Positions 1-12,332 of a DNA stretch of 64,000 nucleotides are shown piece by piece. The notes below the pieces were generated by a model, which ran no database searches, had not been told where the DNA came from, and saw nothing but the letters and a program-made list of their open reading frames with translations. The position numbers and the translations under genes are program-made. The stretch comes from Parapristionchus giblindavisi (lineage: Eukaryota > Nematoda > Chromadorea > Rhabditida > Diplogasteridae): positions 1 to 64,000 of the forward strand of contig CALSFV010000004.1 in the NCBI GenBank assembly GCA_943737045.1, written 5' to 3'. Numbering within the stretch: position 1 is the stretch's first letter; the number at the start of each line of letters is the position of its first letter.

Positions 1-384
1 GGTGAGAGAGAGTTTTTAAAGTCCCCAGTAAAGTTTATCTGGACAATGTATTGATGTGCTTGCACCAGCGTGAGGCTGAGTATCTGTCGTAATTCATGTC
101 ATCACTTAGTGCATCTTGCGTTCTGATTGGAACATTAATCAACAAGAGGTCCGGCTTTCTCTTTCTCTATCTATCTCTTTATCTTTCGTATCTTCATCTA
201 TCTGTTTTTATCTCTGCCTGTTGTCCACTGATCTCTATCACTTGGTCTTCTTTGTTTCTCTCTGTCGTTCATGTTTTCTTATGCCTAGACTTTCTCTATC
301 GTCATCTCTATTCCTTGACTGCTCTATCTCCTATCTCATGTCTATCGTCGGCTATTCCTCTGTTTCTTTCTATCTCTTTCTTCT

Positions 385-387
<3 letters not shown>

Positions 388-429
<42 letters not shown>
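388..429. repeat. (CT)n microsatellite
   Basis: Uninterrupted CT dinucleotides inside a longer pyrimidine-rich stretch (about 150-560). It creates two overlapping Ser/Leu-rich frames that are not genes. Confidence 0.9.
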
Positions 430-432
<3 letters not shown>

Positions 433-837
433 TTTCTATCTATCTCTTTCTACGTCTCTTCTCCAGTCCTCGCTTGTCCAGACAGTTGCCGCTGCAACAT
501 TTTTCCCCTGCTGTCCATCACCATTCTTCATCCTCCACCTCCTCTTCCTTCCTTCTTCTTCTCAACCGAACTGATTTTGTCTGTACCAACACAAGGAACG
601 CGGATGATCAAAGGTTGTTGGTGTGGTTAGATTGTGAATATGGCCCAATGATCGTTCCAACGTCTTATTTTTGTAGCTTTAGTAGTAATGACCGATGAGG
701 AACAATGATCCAGCGGGTGGTGCGGGAAATAGTGGTTTCTCGAGCGTGCCATACTATCTACTGGATCTTGGTTCGGCATCCGCATTGTTCTTTGAAGGCA
801 TTGGTAAGATAGTATCAGCACAGCAGCTATAGGGTGT

Positions 838-2105
838 ATTTCGTGTCCGAGGTGAAACCGCGAATCAGAGGGGGCAAGAGTGCGGAACTACTAACAACTT
901 TGAAATTTTATGTTTTGGAACAAAGACGTTTTGTTTTGAACTTGCTTAATACGTTGAGGTCAGCAGCCATGGAAAGCTTATCATATGATTTTAAGGAAAA
1001 GATCTAAAATGGGAAGTTAGTTTCAAAATGGGGGTAGTGCAGCCAGAGTGCATGGGGATTGAATTCCTTCTCCCGCTGTCTTCATTATGCCTTGTCGTCT
1101 GTGTTGTTGCACTTTATGCGTGAAGAAAAGACGAGCCTGAGAGAGAAGGAAGATCGAGCAGGACCATCTATGGGATGAGAGGGAGAGGGAGAATAAGCGA
1201 GTTGGAGAGGGAGAGGGAGACTGAAAAACCGCGAGAAGAGCGATGTGGTTAGTCTTGTGATTACCAGTGCTCCTCTGATGATGATCTGAACCTTTACCGA
1301 ATGGTCATTTCTTGCAAATAGTTACCTGCTGAGTGCGTGTCCCACAGATTTGGTAAAGGCTCTCTGGGATCGCATGCCATTGATTGTTGTTACGATTTAG
1401 ATCATTTAGGATCATTTTGTTACGATTTATACGACTTCTTAAACAACAGCACAGTTCCATCCTTTTTATCTAAAAGGCGTAGAACATTTGCTCGGCGTCT
1501 GACGCCAGCGTGAAACGTTGGGGCGTCTGCGTCGACGTCGTCTACGATCAGAGGCCATATCCATGAACGTTGGCAAACTGTTTGCCGGCAAACGTGACGT
1601 CACAAGCGCAGGGGGTGGATCTCTGGCAAAGGCCTCCGCCTACGCTTGTGACGTCACGTTTGTCGCCAAACATTTTACCAACGTTATTGGATACCAATAC
1701 AGAGTGTGTTGGATCCAAGTGGAAAACTGTTGACATGATTTATTTGTAGAATCCGGTGGATCAACAATTGCTATTGGGGTGAATGCATTTCATGTCCGAG
1801 TTGAAATCGCGATCCAGAGGGGGGGGGGGGGAAGAGTGCACTGGGGACTGAATCCTTTTCACTTTCCTTGCTTCGTTCTGTCTTGTCGGCTGTGTTGTTG
1901 CACTTTATGTGTGAAGAAGAGACGAGACTGAGGGATGAGGAGGAGGAGAAGGTCCTTATCGAATAGGACCATCTATGAGGGAGAGGGGGGGGGGGGGGGA
2001 GAGGGAGAGGGAGAGAGAGAGAGGGGGGGGGGAGAATGAGGACAATGAGAAAAGACGAGACTGCCTGAGCGAGAGCGATGTGCAGTCTTGTGACTAGTCC
2101 TCCTG
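838..2105 (+). repeat. diverged tandem duplication, two copies about 0.95 kb apart
   Basis: Block 838-1265 and block 1775-2105 share an ordered series of landmarks: a TTTC(G/A)TGTCCGAG(G/T)TGAAA start, a CAGAGGGGG run, GTGCA(T/C)TGGGGA, TGTGTTGTTGCACTTTATG, GAGACGAG-type GA tracts, and GCGATGTG...GTCTTGTGA at the end. Divergence and different poly-G lengths indicate an old duplication. The hairpin at 1566-1685 sits between the copies. Confidence 0.7.
1566..1685. repeat. 120-base hairpin / MITE-like palindrome
   Basis: The left arm starts AACGTTGGCAAACTGTTTGC and the right arm ends with its near-complement (about 50 bases per arm, few mismatches). Both arms contain TGACGTCA. The same protein-like reading appears on both strands because of the symmetry, so neither frame is a gene. 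A relic of the same core (ACCGACAAACGTGGCGTCAC) is visible near 17257-17276. Confidence 0.75.
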
Positions 2106-4032
2106 CAGTACCCATTGTGCTACTAGTGACCTCAGGTTGCTAGTGACTTAAGTAGTTAGTCACTAGTAGGTTACTAACTTGCCAGATTGCCATTGTCGTG
2201 TTGCCCGTTGATTGCGTGTTTCACTGATTCATGAAATCCTCCGCGTGATATTGGAGCCTTGGTTCCACATCTCCTGAAGGTAAAAAATATATAAACAATG
2301 CTGTGATGCATTTAAGCATTTTTTGTTGTGATGTCAGAGGGATGGTGGAAGGTAGATGGAGGAAGAGAAGGAATAATCATTTCGGCATGCTCTTTGGGAT
2401 TGGAGTTCGGGGCGTTCCTTCCACTTTATTTCTCTATATCTTCCTCTCACTTTTGACTTTACGAACTGCCCTTTGAACCCTTTGAATCTATTGCTATTCG
2501 CTACAAATTACTCTATGAAGCGCGTTTTTTAAGGTTCGCCCATTTTTCTTTCCTTTTTTTCCAGAAGGTCTTATTGTTGATGTGCTCTTGTTAGCGAAAG
2601 GGTGACTGAATGAAATCTGAGACCTGGTAGATTTCTCTCCCTCTTCCCATGTCTCTCCCCCCTTCCCCCTCTCTCTCCCTCCCTCCCCCTCTCTCTCTCC
2701 CTCCCCCCTCTCTCTCCCTCTCTCTCTCTATCTTCCATTCTTTGGCACAATCGAAGATGACAGACTGAGGAGAAACAGAAAGTAGGAAGAGGAGGAGAAG
2801 TGACAGAAGGGAGTAGGGGGAAAGAGGACTTGTCTTACTGATTGAGCAGAGAGAGAGAGAGATGGAGAGACAGAGAGAAGGTGAAGGGAATGAGAGAATG
2901 AGAGAGAGAGGGAGGTAAGGGGGGGGGAGGGAGAGAGTCATGAATGTTGTGATGAGACAACACAAGAAAGAGATTGGACGTCTTCCATCCATTCTCTTTC
3001 TTCGATGAACAACGACTGATTGTGTACGATTGGGTGATATCTCACTATGTCTCTCTTCCCATCGTTTTATCTTTGTTTCTCTCTCTCTCTCTTTCTCTCT
3101 CTCTCTGTTTCTCTGATTCTCTCTCTATCTCTTTATCTCTCGTCCATTCCCTCCCTCTCATCCCTTACTCTGACGTATTGTTTTCTTTGGGGGAGATGAA
3201 CCACCGAGGCACTGCTGGGTTCATGTTGTTTTGAGAGAGAGAGAGAGACGGAACGAGGTAGAGGAAACAGGGAGAGGGAGAGAGTTAGAGAAAGAGGTAG
3301 ATGGGCAAAGCGGAGTAGGTGGATTAACCGCCTTGTTTTCTGTGCGAGAGCAAGCCTCATTCTTCATAGTTTTTTTCATTTACCTCATAGCCGCAGAGAA
3401 TATCTTTGGAGTAGCTGTTGTCTATGCCTAAAATGTACATCAGTTTAAAAATATTTGCAGTGTTTTGTCTTTTTGTCTTGTTTAGAAGACTGAAGTTATT
3501 TAGTGCACCGAACGATAATGCCGGGTAATGCGTTTCGTTGAGCTGGGCTAGCAACTTGAATCTACCTGGATTAGTCAAAGTTTATTGTATCTTACAATTC
3601 GGTGGCTAACACCCAGTGATCTTTTGTATGATGCAAATTCGTATACTGTGTTTCAATGTATTCATTGTTGTTAATAGTTCAGTTCATAGCTATAGTCATC
3701 CTATAACATGGATCTGGCAGGGCTTTTTTGAATTTTGATCGTGTATTGATAAATCGTTTTTACTGATCTTATCTGCAGACAAGGACCTTTTCTTCATATA
3801 TTCTAATGTGTTTATCTGTCTTTCCCTCTCCGTATTCACAATGTTTGCAAGGGTGTGCAATCGGGTATATCACGAAAAGATGAATGATATGCATCGAAAA
3901 GACTTGATTGTATTCAACCTTACTGTACATAGTTTTGACTTGACTAATGTGATGTCTGGAAAAATTATCAGCCGAAAAAAATGAATTTTAAATTATTTAA
4001 AAAAAAATTTACATTCACAATTATCATTGCAG

Positions 4033-4563
4033 GCAGCGGCGCCGTGTACGCGAATCTCGGCGGATCGTTCCAGGAGTTTTCGCCCACTGGAGGAGGAGGA
4101 GGAGAGCGGAAACCGCCCCTACCCACCAGGTATACGGTATTCTGGGGTTACGGTAGTTGTCCATCGGGAGTGGGATACGGTATCGGTGGATGGTATAATG
4201 GTGACTTTGATGGTACAATGTAATGATTGTGGCTTTGCAGTAAGGATTGTATTGGCTTGCCAATGACAGTATTAAATTGTTGATAGGGATTACTTTTCCG
4301 AAAACGACCATACTATGAGGAGAGAGAAAAGGAATGGAATGATGGTGCGAAAGTGAGAGAAAAAAAAGGAAAGACAAGAGACTAACAATAAATCAAGATC
4401 TGCGGTCCGATGTTTCTGTAAACCACATTATTGATTTCACTTGCAAAGAATCTAATATCCTCTCCAGTTACAGAGGTCCGTCTGGCGACGTCGCCTCGCC
4501 CTCGGTGATCATGCGCCACGGAGGCAGAGACGCCGCGCCCATTCTCACCTCCACGCCCCAGAG
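4033..4563 (+). CDS. two upstream exons of a probable long isoform (4033-4129, 4474-4563)
   Basis: Exon 4033-4129 follows an ATCATTGCAG acceptor and ends AG|GTATACGG. Exon 4474-4563 follows CCAGTTACAG and ends AG|GTGAGTC. In the shared phase they read SGAVYANLGGSFQEF, a Gly run and RKPPLPT, then RGPSGDVASPSVIMRHGG...ILTSTPQ. The sequence is disordered-looking, with a YANL tyrosine motif and a PPLP stretch. The second exon ends in phase 2, which matches the exon at 20305 (AG|T) exactly. The first exon needs one base from an exon further upstream, probably outside the window. I do not recognise the protein. Linkage to the coiled-coil gene at 33749 is inferred from phase alone; a separate upstream gene is possible. 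Confidence 0.5.
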
Positions 4564-4904
4564 GTGAGTCTGCTGATCTTTGATCTTTGTAGTCTGATCT
4601 TTGATCCTCTAGTCTAGTATTCGAGTTGTTTGATTATTCTTAGAGACGTCTTCTCTTTAAAACGGTCATCAGTGAGGTTCAAAAGCATTTTCAGATTTAA
4701 AAAATATATATATTTAAATAAATAAATCAGCGAAATCCGATCAGTTTGTGTATTTTATGTCCATTTTTATGTTTGCTTAATAATTTCGTGCATGCCAGCA
4801 CTCTTATATTCATTCATCCGGTGACCTTTGAAGGGTTTCAGATTTCATTCCTGAGGACCTACGGGGTTGATTGTATCAGATTATATCTGTGATTCATTCA
4901 CGCT

Positions 4905-5050
4905 GACTCTCCCTCTCTTTCTCTCTCCCTCTCCCCCCCCCCTCTCTTTTTTTCTCGCTCTCTCTCTGTCCCTCTCTCTCTTTCTCTCTCTCGCTCTATC
5001 TCTCTCTCCATCTCTCTCCCTCTCCCCCTCTCTCTCACCCTAGCCCTCTA
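4905..5050 (+). repeat. CT-rich tract
   Basis: Pyrimidine tract of CTCTCTC with interspersed CCC and CG, the first of many on this strand. Confidence 0.85.
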
Positions 5051-5379
5051 CCTCTTTCATCTTCTTCTTGCTTCATTCATCAGAATTGAACAGATTCATC
5101 CCTTCCTCTTCTCATCTTTCACATGATTTGCGCAATCTATCTACTCTCAATGCGTAGATTTCCCATCGTTCGCTCCTCCTGCGCCTTGCGGTTCGCACAT
5201 TTATTAGGCACCCGAATGCTGAATCCAATCCAATTTCCTCCTTTCTTTGTCGCAATTGAGCATACATTTTCAAACCCCAACAATGTCGCTATCTGACCAG
5301 TTTCAAAATTTGAAAAATCTGACCAGTTTTTCGAGAATGGTCAAGTTTCGCGCATGAGACGAGTTATGAGAGAAAGAAA

Positions 5380-7470
5380 TAATTTATTTGTTATGAAAAC
5401 ATATAATAAAGATTGAACTTGAATGAGATTTGTTGTGAATTAATGTGATAAAGTTTGAAATTGATACGAGATCTTTCATATGAAGGACTATTGAATTGAA
5501 AGAATATAAAAAATAAAAAAAGTAAAAGAGAAATAAATAGAGAAGGAGAAGAGGGAAGAGAGGTAGAAGTGTTGTCAGATTACGGTACGTAGAGTTAGGT
5601 CAGTTATGTGATCTGTTATTTGAATTTTTAATATCGTTTAATTTAAAAGTCAGTTTTACGTATGTTTCTTTGCGTCATGACGATCATTAAGAGAACTAGA
5701 AATGTTTAAAATATAAATTGGACACTAAAGTTAGTCATTCATTGAGTTTAGTGCCAAAACGCCCAATGGCCCAATGTACGACATTACCATAGTATTGTTG
5801 GACAATTGTTTGTAGGCAGTTAGTTCACTTATTTCGAATCCTTTTTTAAAAATTTTTTTTCCAAAATGTGTAGAATTGCCTGAACTTTCACTTTATGTGC
5901 ATTAGAAAAATAAATAAAAATGATTTGAGCTCATACGTTCATTTTAAACATCAAAACTGGTCAGATTATGGTATTTGGGAAGATGTGAGAGCAACGAAAT
6001 ATTTTTTTCCTACTTATTCGTGGTCATAATTAATTATAAAAACAAGAACTGCACTCGAAACTGCCTCCAAGTAGTCATTTCAGATTTAGAAAGGTAAACA
6101 AGTGGTCAGATCTTGTATTTGATAAGATGTGACATCCGTGAAATATTTTTTTCATGCTCTTTCGTGCTTATATTTAATAATGAAAACAAGAACTGCACTC
6201 GAAACTGCCTCCAAGTAGTCATTTCAGATTTAGAAAGGTAAACAAGTGGTCAGATCTTGTATTTGATAAGATGTGACATCCGTGAAATATTTTTTTCCTA
6301 CTTATTCGTGCTCATAATTAATGATAAAAACAAGAACTGTGCGTAAATGTGCCTCCAAGTAGTAATTTCAGATATTCAAATACTTGTGCTTCTGAGAATG
6401 TTGATAGGCACATTTATCAATGAATATCAAATTTTAGTGTTGAATTTACATTTTAAAAATCCATTATTCTCTTAATGATCATATGTGAAGTAATGAAACA
6501 AACTGAAATCGGGGATGTGCCTACCAACATTCTCAAAAAATTGAATATAAGAAATTGCTTGTTGGAGGCATATTTACTCACATTCTTTTACTTTGATAAT
6601 TATTTATGAGCACGAATAAGTAGAAAAATATATATTTCAATAACACATCTTTTCAAATGTCAGCTCTGATCAGTTTTGTGGCTTTAAATGACCGTATGAG
6701 TTCAAATAGTTTTTATTCTATTTTATTTTTTGTACTTGGAAATAAACTTCATCATCTTCTTCAACGACAAGTAGAAGAATTATCGATCGACCGTTGGTGC
6801 ACATTTCTCAATAACCAACTTTACTGTCCAATTTACAGTTCAAAAATTGATAGGCCTCTTATTGATCATATTTGACGTAAAGAAGGATAAGTAAATCACA
6901 GTTTTAATGCTATTATCAGTAATTATCATTGTACAACTCTAGCAACTCTTCTAGCTTTCTTCCTTCTTCTCCCTTTTTACCTTTTATAGCACGGTGTGAC
7001 ACACCTACCGGAGAAAAGAGTGGGCGGAAGTTTAAACTTTTAGCGCATGCCGTATACAGAAAACCAAAAGCGTAGTTCGTGATCACGAAGGCATTTCCGT
7101 ATAAGAAAAAAATACAGATTTGAAAAAAATTGCGCCATTCCTGAATCATGAAAAAGAACAATCTTACAGTAATTAGTAAGTATTGAAAAATCCTGATTAA
7201 TGCCTGAATTCTGCAGGAATTGTTGTTGGGTCTCACAGCGAATAAAAAGAAAAAGCGAGAGCGCAGACATGTCAGACACTTTTTGTCTGCTAATTCTGTC
7301 GCCGATCGATTTCTCTTGTTGTGTCATACCGTGTATTTCGCAATTCTTTATATTCTTTCAATTCAATAGTCCTTCATATGCACGAACACAAACCTTTATT
7401 ACAGCTCATGATAAATCTATATCACATCAGTTCACAATAAAACTATTTCAATTTTAATCTTTATCACATT
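5380..7470. repeat. long degenerate fold-back (inverted-repeat) element, about 2.1 kb
   Basis: Stretches near 5405-5515 reappear reverse-complemented near 7345-7460 (for example CATATGAAGGACTATTGAAT against its complement). 5660-5745 pairs with about 6795-6885 (AAATTGGACA(C/G)TAAAGTT), and 5880-6060 pairs with about 6595-6720 (CGAATAAGTAG, CATACG...TCATTT). Arms are old and interrupted. No transposase is visible. A 144-base tandem repeat lies in the left arm. Confidence 0.65.
5947..6380 (+). repeat. 144-base tandem repeat, three copies
   Basis: The phrase GAAATATTTTTTTC recurs at 5996, 6140 and 6284, a constant spacing of 144 bases. Each copy continues through CAAGAACTGCACTCGAAAC and GTGGTCAGATC. 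The first two copies are nearly identical; the third diverges after AAGAACTG. Confidence 0.85.
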
Positions 7471-7644
7471 AATTTTAAAAAATCAATTCTCTATTTCTTT
7501 CTCCACTTGTCTCGTCCCTTTCGTGCACTTGATCATCCTGGAAAAAAAACTACTGTAGGGGAAAACGAGCTTTCGTAAACCACCCTATTAAATAACATGC
7601 TAACAATAAGCTGCCGAAAAATACTCTGAGCATTAGTTTATTTG

Positions 7645-8455
7645 CCCTTATAATGCACATTTGCCTTACGTGCCTACTACGGTGGCGAGAACCAGTCACT
7701 AGTCACTAATTATTATCTCTCTCCAACTAGTGCGCAATCTTTTCCACTCTCTCTGATACTCTTCTGTCTCCTGTGGCAGCCGTGCGTTGGGGTCACGGTT
7801 GAGTAGAAATATTACTCTTTTTCTACTCTTTGTTTTTTTTCTCGGCTCTAAGTAATCAAAATATGCAAATCTATATAATTTTGGAATCTACAAATCAAGG
7901 GCTATTCTACAAGCCTAAAATTGACTGCAAAAGGACAATTTTAAATTTCTTCAATTTTTCAAGTCATGCATTGCAGTAAATATTTTATTAAAGTAATTCG
8001 AATAACAATGAAAAATAAAAAAAAAGAAAATATAAAAATATTGATAAAGGAAATAAATTATATTATCGTCCGATTCCGATCCGATTTGAAAGAATGCATA
8101 CACGAAAAATTGAAAAAAGTGTTCTTTGACAGTCAATTGCAGACTTGGTAAATAGCTCTTAGCTTGTAGATTTCAAACATATTCAGATTTACAAATTTCG
8201 AATACTTATAGCCGAGAAATCCCAAAAGGAGTAGAAAAAGAGTAGCTGAAAATAAGTCACTAATGTTGCGATGATCTCATCACTACTAACCGTCGCGCGA
8301 GAGGTCGTAAATGTGCCTTTCTCGGTTGTGTAGAGAGAGACTGTTACTAGGGCTAGTAAGTAGTGACTGGTTCTCGCCACCCTAGTGCCTACGCCGTAAC
8401 CTCCGCCGTAAGGACAGAGGAGGTTACGGCGTAGGCACGCAAGGCAAATGTAACG
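7645..8455. repeat. fold-back element, about 0.8 kb
   Basis: The left end CACATTTGCCTTACGTGCCTAC and the right end GTAGGCACGCAAGGCAAATG are inverted copies. The pairing continues inward: GGTGGCGAGAACCAGTCACTA (7683 onward) with its complement (to about 8382), CTCTTTTTCTACTC with GAGTAGAAAAAGAG, and TTGACTG...CAATTTTTC with its complement near the centre (about 8040). The right end carries an extra palindrome (8389-8437, TACGCCGTAACCTCC and complement). The two mirror-image 61-residue frames at 7951-8151 are products of this symmetry. A fragment of the end sequence recurs at about 40475-40520. Confidence 0.7.
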
Positions 8456-8599
8456 AATGGTAGGACACTGAGTGTCACTCATAGACTTATTCATACTGCA
8501 GCGGTATTACTTATTTATACCGTATTTAAAGTGCATGCATACTAATTCTTGTGCATCTATTAATAATATTAATTTAACTATATAGTTTTCTTTCGTCTC

Positions 8600-9085
8600 A
8601 TTTTGGACACCACTCCTTCGTACCATTCATTCAGAGATCAAAAGAAACCGAAATGCGACTCCCCTGAATTTTGCCAATCAAGGATATTTCGAAAAAAAAA
8701 CAAAAAAAAATTAAACAATATTTGCTCTTTCGAAAATATCAATGCGCTAAAGTTTACTATTGATATATTGAAACGGAAGAATTGCAAATTTGTTTCGGGG
8801 AAGTATCTGCAAAAATTTATTTCGAGAAAGTATCGGAAAAGCGAAAAACTAAAAATGCACATCTCTGCTGCCAATAGGGCAAATATTGATAAGTGGTTTA
8901 CCACAATATGTTTGCTTGTTCGTTCGGGTTTTGACCACTTTTCTATGTTTATGTCACTCCTATCTTGTCGTAAAAACGTTATCACGTTATTTACGTGAAA
9001 ATAAGCGAAAAATAAGCGATTTTTGACAAATCTGACCAGTTTTAAAATTTTTGGTGAAATCTGACCAGTTGGCGGAGCCAAAAAT
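8600..9085. other. AT-rich stretch with mirror frames, no gene supported
   Basis: Overlapping frames of 131 residues (+) and 147 residues (-) exist, rich in Lys/Asn/Ile/Phe as expected of AT-rich DNA. Neither shows a domain, splice context or recognisable family. The right edge (9027-9070) carries two TCTGACCAGTT phrases, also present at 5293-5330, suggesting a shared dispersed repeat. Confidence 0.4.
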
Positions 9086-9708
9086 TGTTGGTCTTAGCAT
9101 AATGTATGCAATTGAGTAGTAGTAGTAGTGGTCGTATATGAATTCTTCCATTCTTACATAGGTCGACTAGCTACGGCACAGATTTTGCGGCTACGTTTTA
9201 AACAAATACAATCCCAAAATGCGGACAGGTTTCGTAGTTTGTAGCGTGCTTTTCGACCTCTTCTACTGTTCAATTTCGGTCTGCAGTACTGCGCGAATTG
9301 TACGCAAACATTGTCGGATGCTTGGGCGAAATGTAAAATGTACTGTCCATTTTCTGTCGTTCTGTCTCTCCGACCGACTGTGATATCTTACTATATGCTT
9401 CTTTCCTCCGTCTTCTTCTGCCCCTGCCACCTTCATCCCGGTGCTTTTTAAAAACTCGTTGGTTTCGAGTTTCCACTCTTTTTATAGGGGCATTAGCCAC
9501 ACAACACACAATAAATCTTGGTTGATTCAAGTTTCTAGTCGAGCTCAACTCATGACATATACATGACACTATTGTTCGTACTGTTTTTTCCACATATACA
9601 ATATTAAGAGCTACTCTCTCTCCCTCACCTCTACCTCTGGCCCCTCCTTGCCACCTCTTCCATCCACACTGAAGAACATCTGTCTATTTCGCCCGTAGTC
9701 TATCTCAA

Positions 9709-9710
<2 letters not shown>

Positions 9711-9771
<61 letters not shown>
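9711..9771. repeat. (CT)n microsatellite
   Basis: About 60 bases of pure CT dinucleotide on the plus strand. Confidence 0.95.
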
Positions 9772-9775
<4 letters not shown>

Positions 9776-10330
9776 AACTCAATTCACGTCGTCGCCATTG
9801 GCTCTCGGTTGATAAATGTCCGGTGCTGTGCACGCGCCCCGAGGGTGAAGATTGATATAGGGAGTGGTAGAAAATGAGAGTCGGAGAAGAAGAGGATGAG
9901 GAAGAGAAGAGGACCATTGTCCATTTCAGCAGTCAGGCCTAGTGCGAAACCAGAGGGCTGTAGGTCGTTGTCTTTTTCCTTAATCTTTTAGTGATCTTTG
10001 ATCTCGACTACGGTAGTCAACTATCATTTTATTAGTATCACTGCAATAGCAGTACCTTAATTCACCTTTTACTTTAACGGTAATCCCTATTATTAGGTCC
10101 AAATTCAGTGTCGTATAGAATACTCAATAATATTCAATCTTGTCAACTTCTATTTATCTTCCGTGACCCATCACTTGCTTACTTCCTTCCCTTCATCCAA
10201 CCCATCACAAAGTCTTCTAACTTACTTCAGTCGAGTCGTTGACCCTGATGCTGCCAATCAAGATAGTAGTTGTTTGTCGTTAGTGATCATTCTCTCACTA
10301 TGAAGCTCTTTTTCTCTAACTCTTTCTCTC

Positions 10331-10359
10331 TCACTTTTCTCTCTCTCTCTCTCTATCTA

Positions 10360-10404
<45 letters not shown>

Positions 10405-10520
10405 ATCTATCTATCTCTCTCTCTCTCTCTTCCCATCTCTCTCTCTCTCTCCATCTCTCTCTCTTTCTCTATCTCTCGCTTTCTTTCTTTCTCTCGCCCT
10501 CTCTCTCTCTCTAATTCCCC
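10331..10520. repeat. CT/CTAT-rich microsatellite
   Basis: CT runs interrupted by CTATCTAT and TTCT. Produces a Ser/Leu-rich spurious frame of 104 residues. Confidence 0.9.
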
Positions 10521-10964
10521 ACTTCTTCATCAGTCTTCAACGTTCATCTTACGATTGATTCAGAGAGGGAGGATGGGTGATTAATTGGATGTTTTCGTGG
10601 GCGATGCAATTGATTGCCTCTACGAGAACGCTTCTCTCAATCACTTTTTCTGCCTCTGTCACAGTCTTGTATACATTTAAATTAATGATAATAAAAAGGT
10701 AGGAATATAGGTTTGGCACATCCTGAGATAATTGACGAGTACGATCATAATCAATCGACTGATAGTTTTTTGGTGAAGTTTAGAGAGAGTACTCTAAATC
10801 GCTGATCTCAGCACTTGCGAATGGTCTCTTTATCAGCGCTGACTGCTAGGCTAATCTTATCTTTTCGCGTGCGTTTTGAGCACTACTTATTGCTAATCTC
10901 TTTCTGCTCTCATTGGTTTGATTTGATTCAAGAGCGTTGGCATCTTGATCCTCCCCTGCATACG

Positions 10965-11037
10965 CTCTGGCAATACTCTTTCGCGGGCTAAGAAAGCGAG
11001 AGAGTGTAACCAGAGCGGAGAGAGTCAAATTAGCTCG
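10965..11037 (-). repeat. hairpin element, family shared with 37388-37475
   Basis: CGCTCTGGCAATACTCTTTC pairs with GAAAGCGAGAGAG...CAGAGCGGAGAG, followed by AGCTCGG. The reverse complement resembles 37388-37475 (GAGCTAATTT, ACTCTCCGCT(T/C)TGG). A small non-autonomous repeat family with at least two copies here. Confidence 0.6.
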
Positions 11038-11654
11038 GTTGTGCCTTCAGACTTGTCAGCCTTCATCGTTATACAATATCCGTAGTATCTTCTCCGTATC
11101 CGTGATGGATGAATGATCTCTTGTTCTCCTTCTCCTTCCCAGAGATCTCCTTATCCTATGTTTCCCTCCTTCCCTCTTGGCAAGTGTCTACATACGAGAG
11201 ATGGAATCGTTGCCTTATCCTTGTCACTATTCTCTCATTGGTATCTTATCACTCACTCATCACTCTTCTTTTTCTGCTAACCTTGTTCTTGTTCATCTTC
11301 ATCTTGGTCGGAGACAAGTCGAGATTGAACTCGACAGAGCTTGTTGTAACCCACCGATCTTTGAACTTCTGGTTTAACATTGTTAATTCTTTATTTCTAT
11401 TTTTTCACCGTCGCGTTACCTGTTTAGTTATGTTGCTTGTTTTATTTTACACTTTATCTTATTCTTATTTTGATGAGTCGATGTTTGATCTCTGGTCTTC
11501 CAGTCATCTTCCACCCGCGGACCACTAGACCAGGAAGCGATATAGCAATCTAATTGCCCACTTGATAGTTTTGTGAATGATGTGAATATTAGATGAGGAG
11601 TGGATGAGAAGGGAGATCAAAGGGGATGAATGAATGAATGGATAGAGAGGATGG

Positions 11655-11870
11655 ATCATAGGTCGAATAGCTAGGTTATTGGTTTTCAAAATCCGGTCAG
11701 GTTTTTCGATTTTTGGCAAATTTGGCTCAAAATCAGGTCAGGTTTTTCGATTTCTGTGAGATTTTGGCTCAAAATCCGGTCAGATTTTTCGATTTTTGTG
11801 AAAATTTGGCTCAATATCCGGTCAGGCTTGGTACTTTGTAACAAACTTTTCGACCTATGGGATGGATGAG
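11655..11870 (+). repeat. dispersed repeat with about 49-base tandem monomers
   Basis: Opens with GGTCGAATAGCTAGGTTAT, then three to four monomers of the form AAATCCGGTCAGGTTTTTCGATTTTTG...TTGGCTC, closing with TTGGTACTTTGTA and a second TCGACCTATGG. The reverse complement is present at 38318-38485, monomers and unique ends included, so this is one mobile unit with an internal array. Confidence 0.8.
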
Positions 11871-12282
11871 GATGAGAGTATAAGGGAGCACTGGTGTAGA
11901 TTCCAAGTGGTCTGGTAATGGTGATGATGAAGATGAGGACAGATAGAGGCAGAGAGCATGGATATGACAGATGAGATTAGATGGGGATAAGGATAGGATG
12001 AGTAGAGAGGAAGAATTGATGCCGTTGATTTCATGTTTTTGAATGATTTTGAATGGATGCATGAGAACTATCTCTCGGTGATCTCCTCCATTATAATTGT
12101 TCATAATGTTTTGGCACTGAATTCTGAGCTCCGTGTGCTTGATTTTGAGAATATTGCCTTGCGATAAATTTAGCCTTTGTCTGCTAAGATCTCTTTGGAG
12201 AGAACAATCCGAGTTGTATAACTTCTTCGTCGTTTACGTGAAGTGGCTGATTGATTGTCTCCTCTCTCCTATATCTCTCTCC

Positions 12283-12297
12283 CCCCCCCCCTCTCTC

Positions 12298-12329
<32 letters not shown>

Positions 12330-12332
12330 CTT
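12283..12332. repeat. poly-C/(CT)n microsatellite
   Basis: A C10 run followed by CT dinucleotides. All overlapping frames here are Pro/Ser/Leu artefacts. Confidence 0.9.

Larger units (their letters stand above)
1..4032. other. non-coding flank, low-complexity rich
   Basis: I see no supportable gene here. The stretch holds a (CT)n tract near 388-429, a diverged duplicated block (838-1265 and 1775-2105), a hairpin (1566-1685), poly-G/GA tracts (1821-1832, 1985-2032), a CT tract at 2637-2735 followed by a GA tract at 2848-2930, and mixed CT/GA at 3078-3130 and 3233-3300. The open frames are translations of these repeats (Ser/Leu-rich, or Arg/Glu-rich on the other strand). The region is either 5' flank or the intron upstream of the exon at 4033. 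Confidence 0.6.

Noticed and set aside
96..698. 200-residue open frame at the left edge
   Set aside because: Ser/Leu-rich translation of CT microsatellite sequence; a second overlapping frame is equally open, and no splice context or domain is present.
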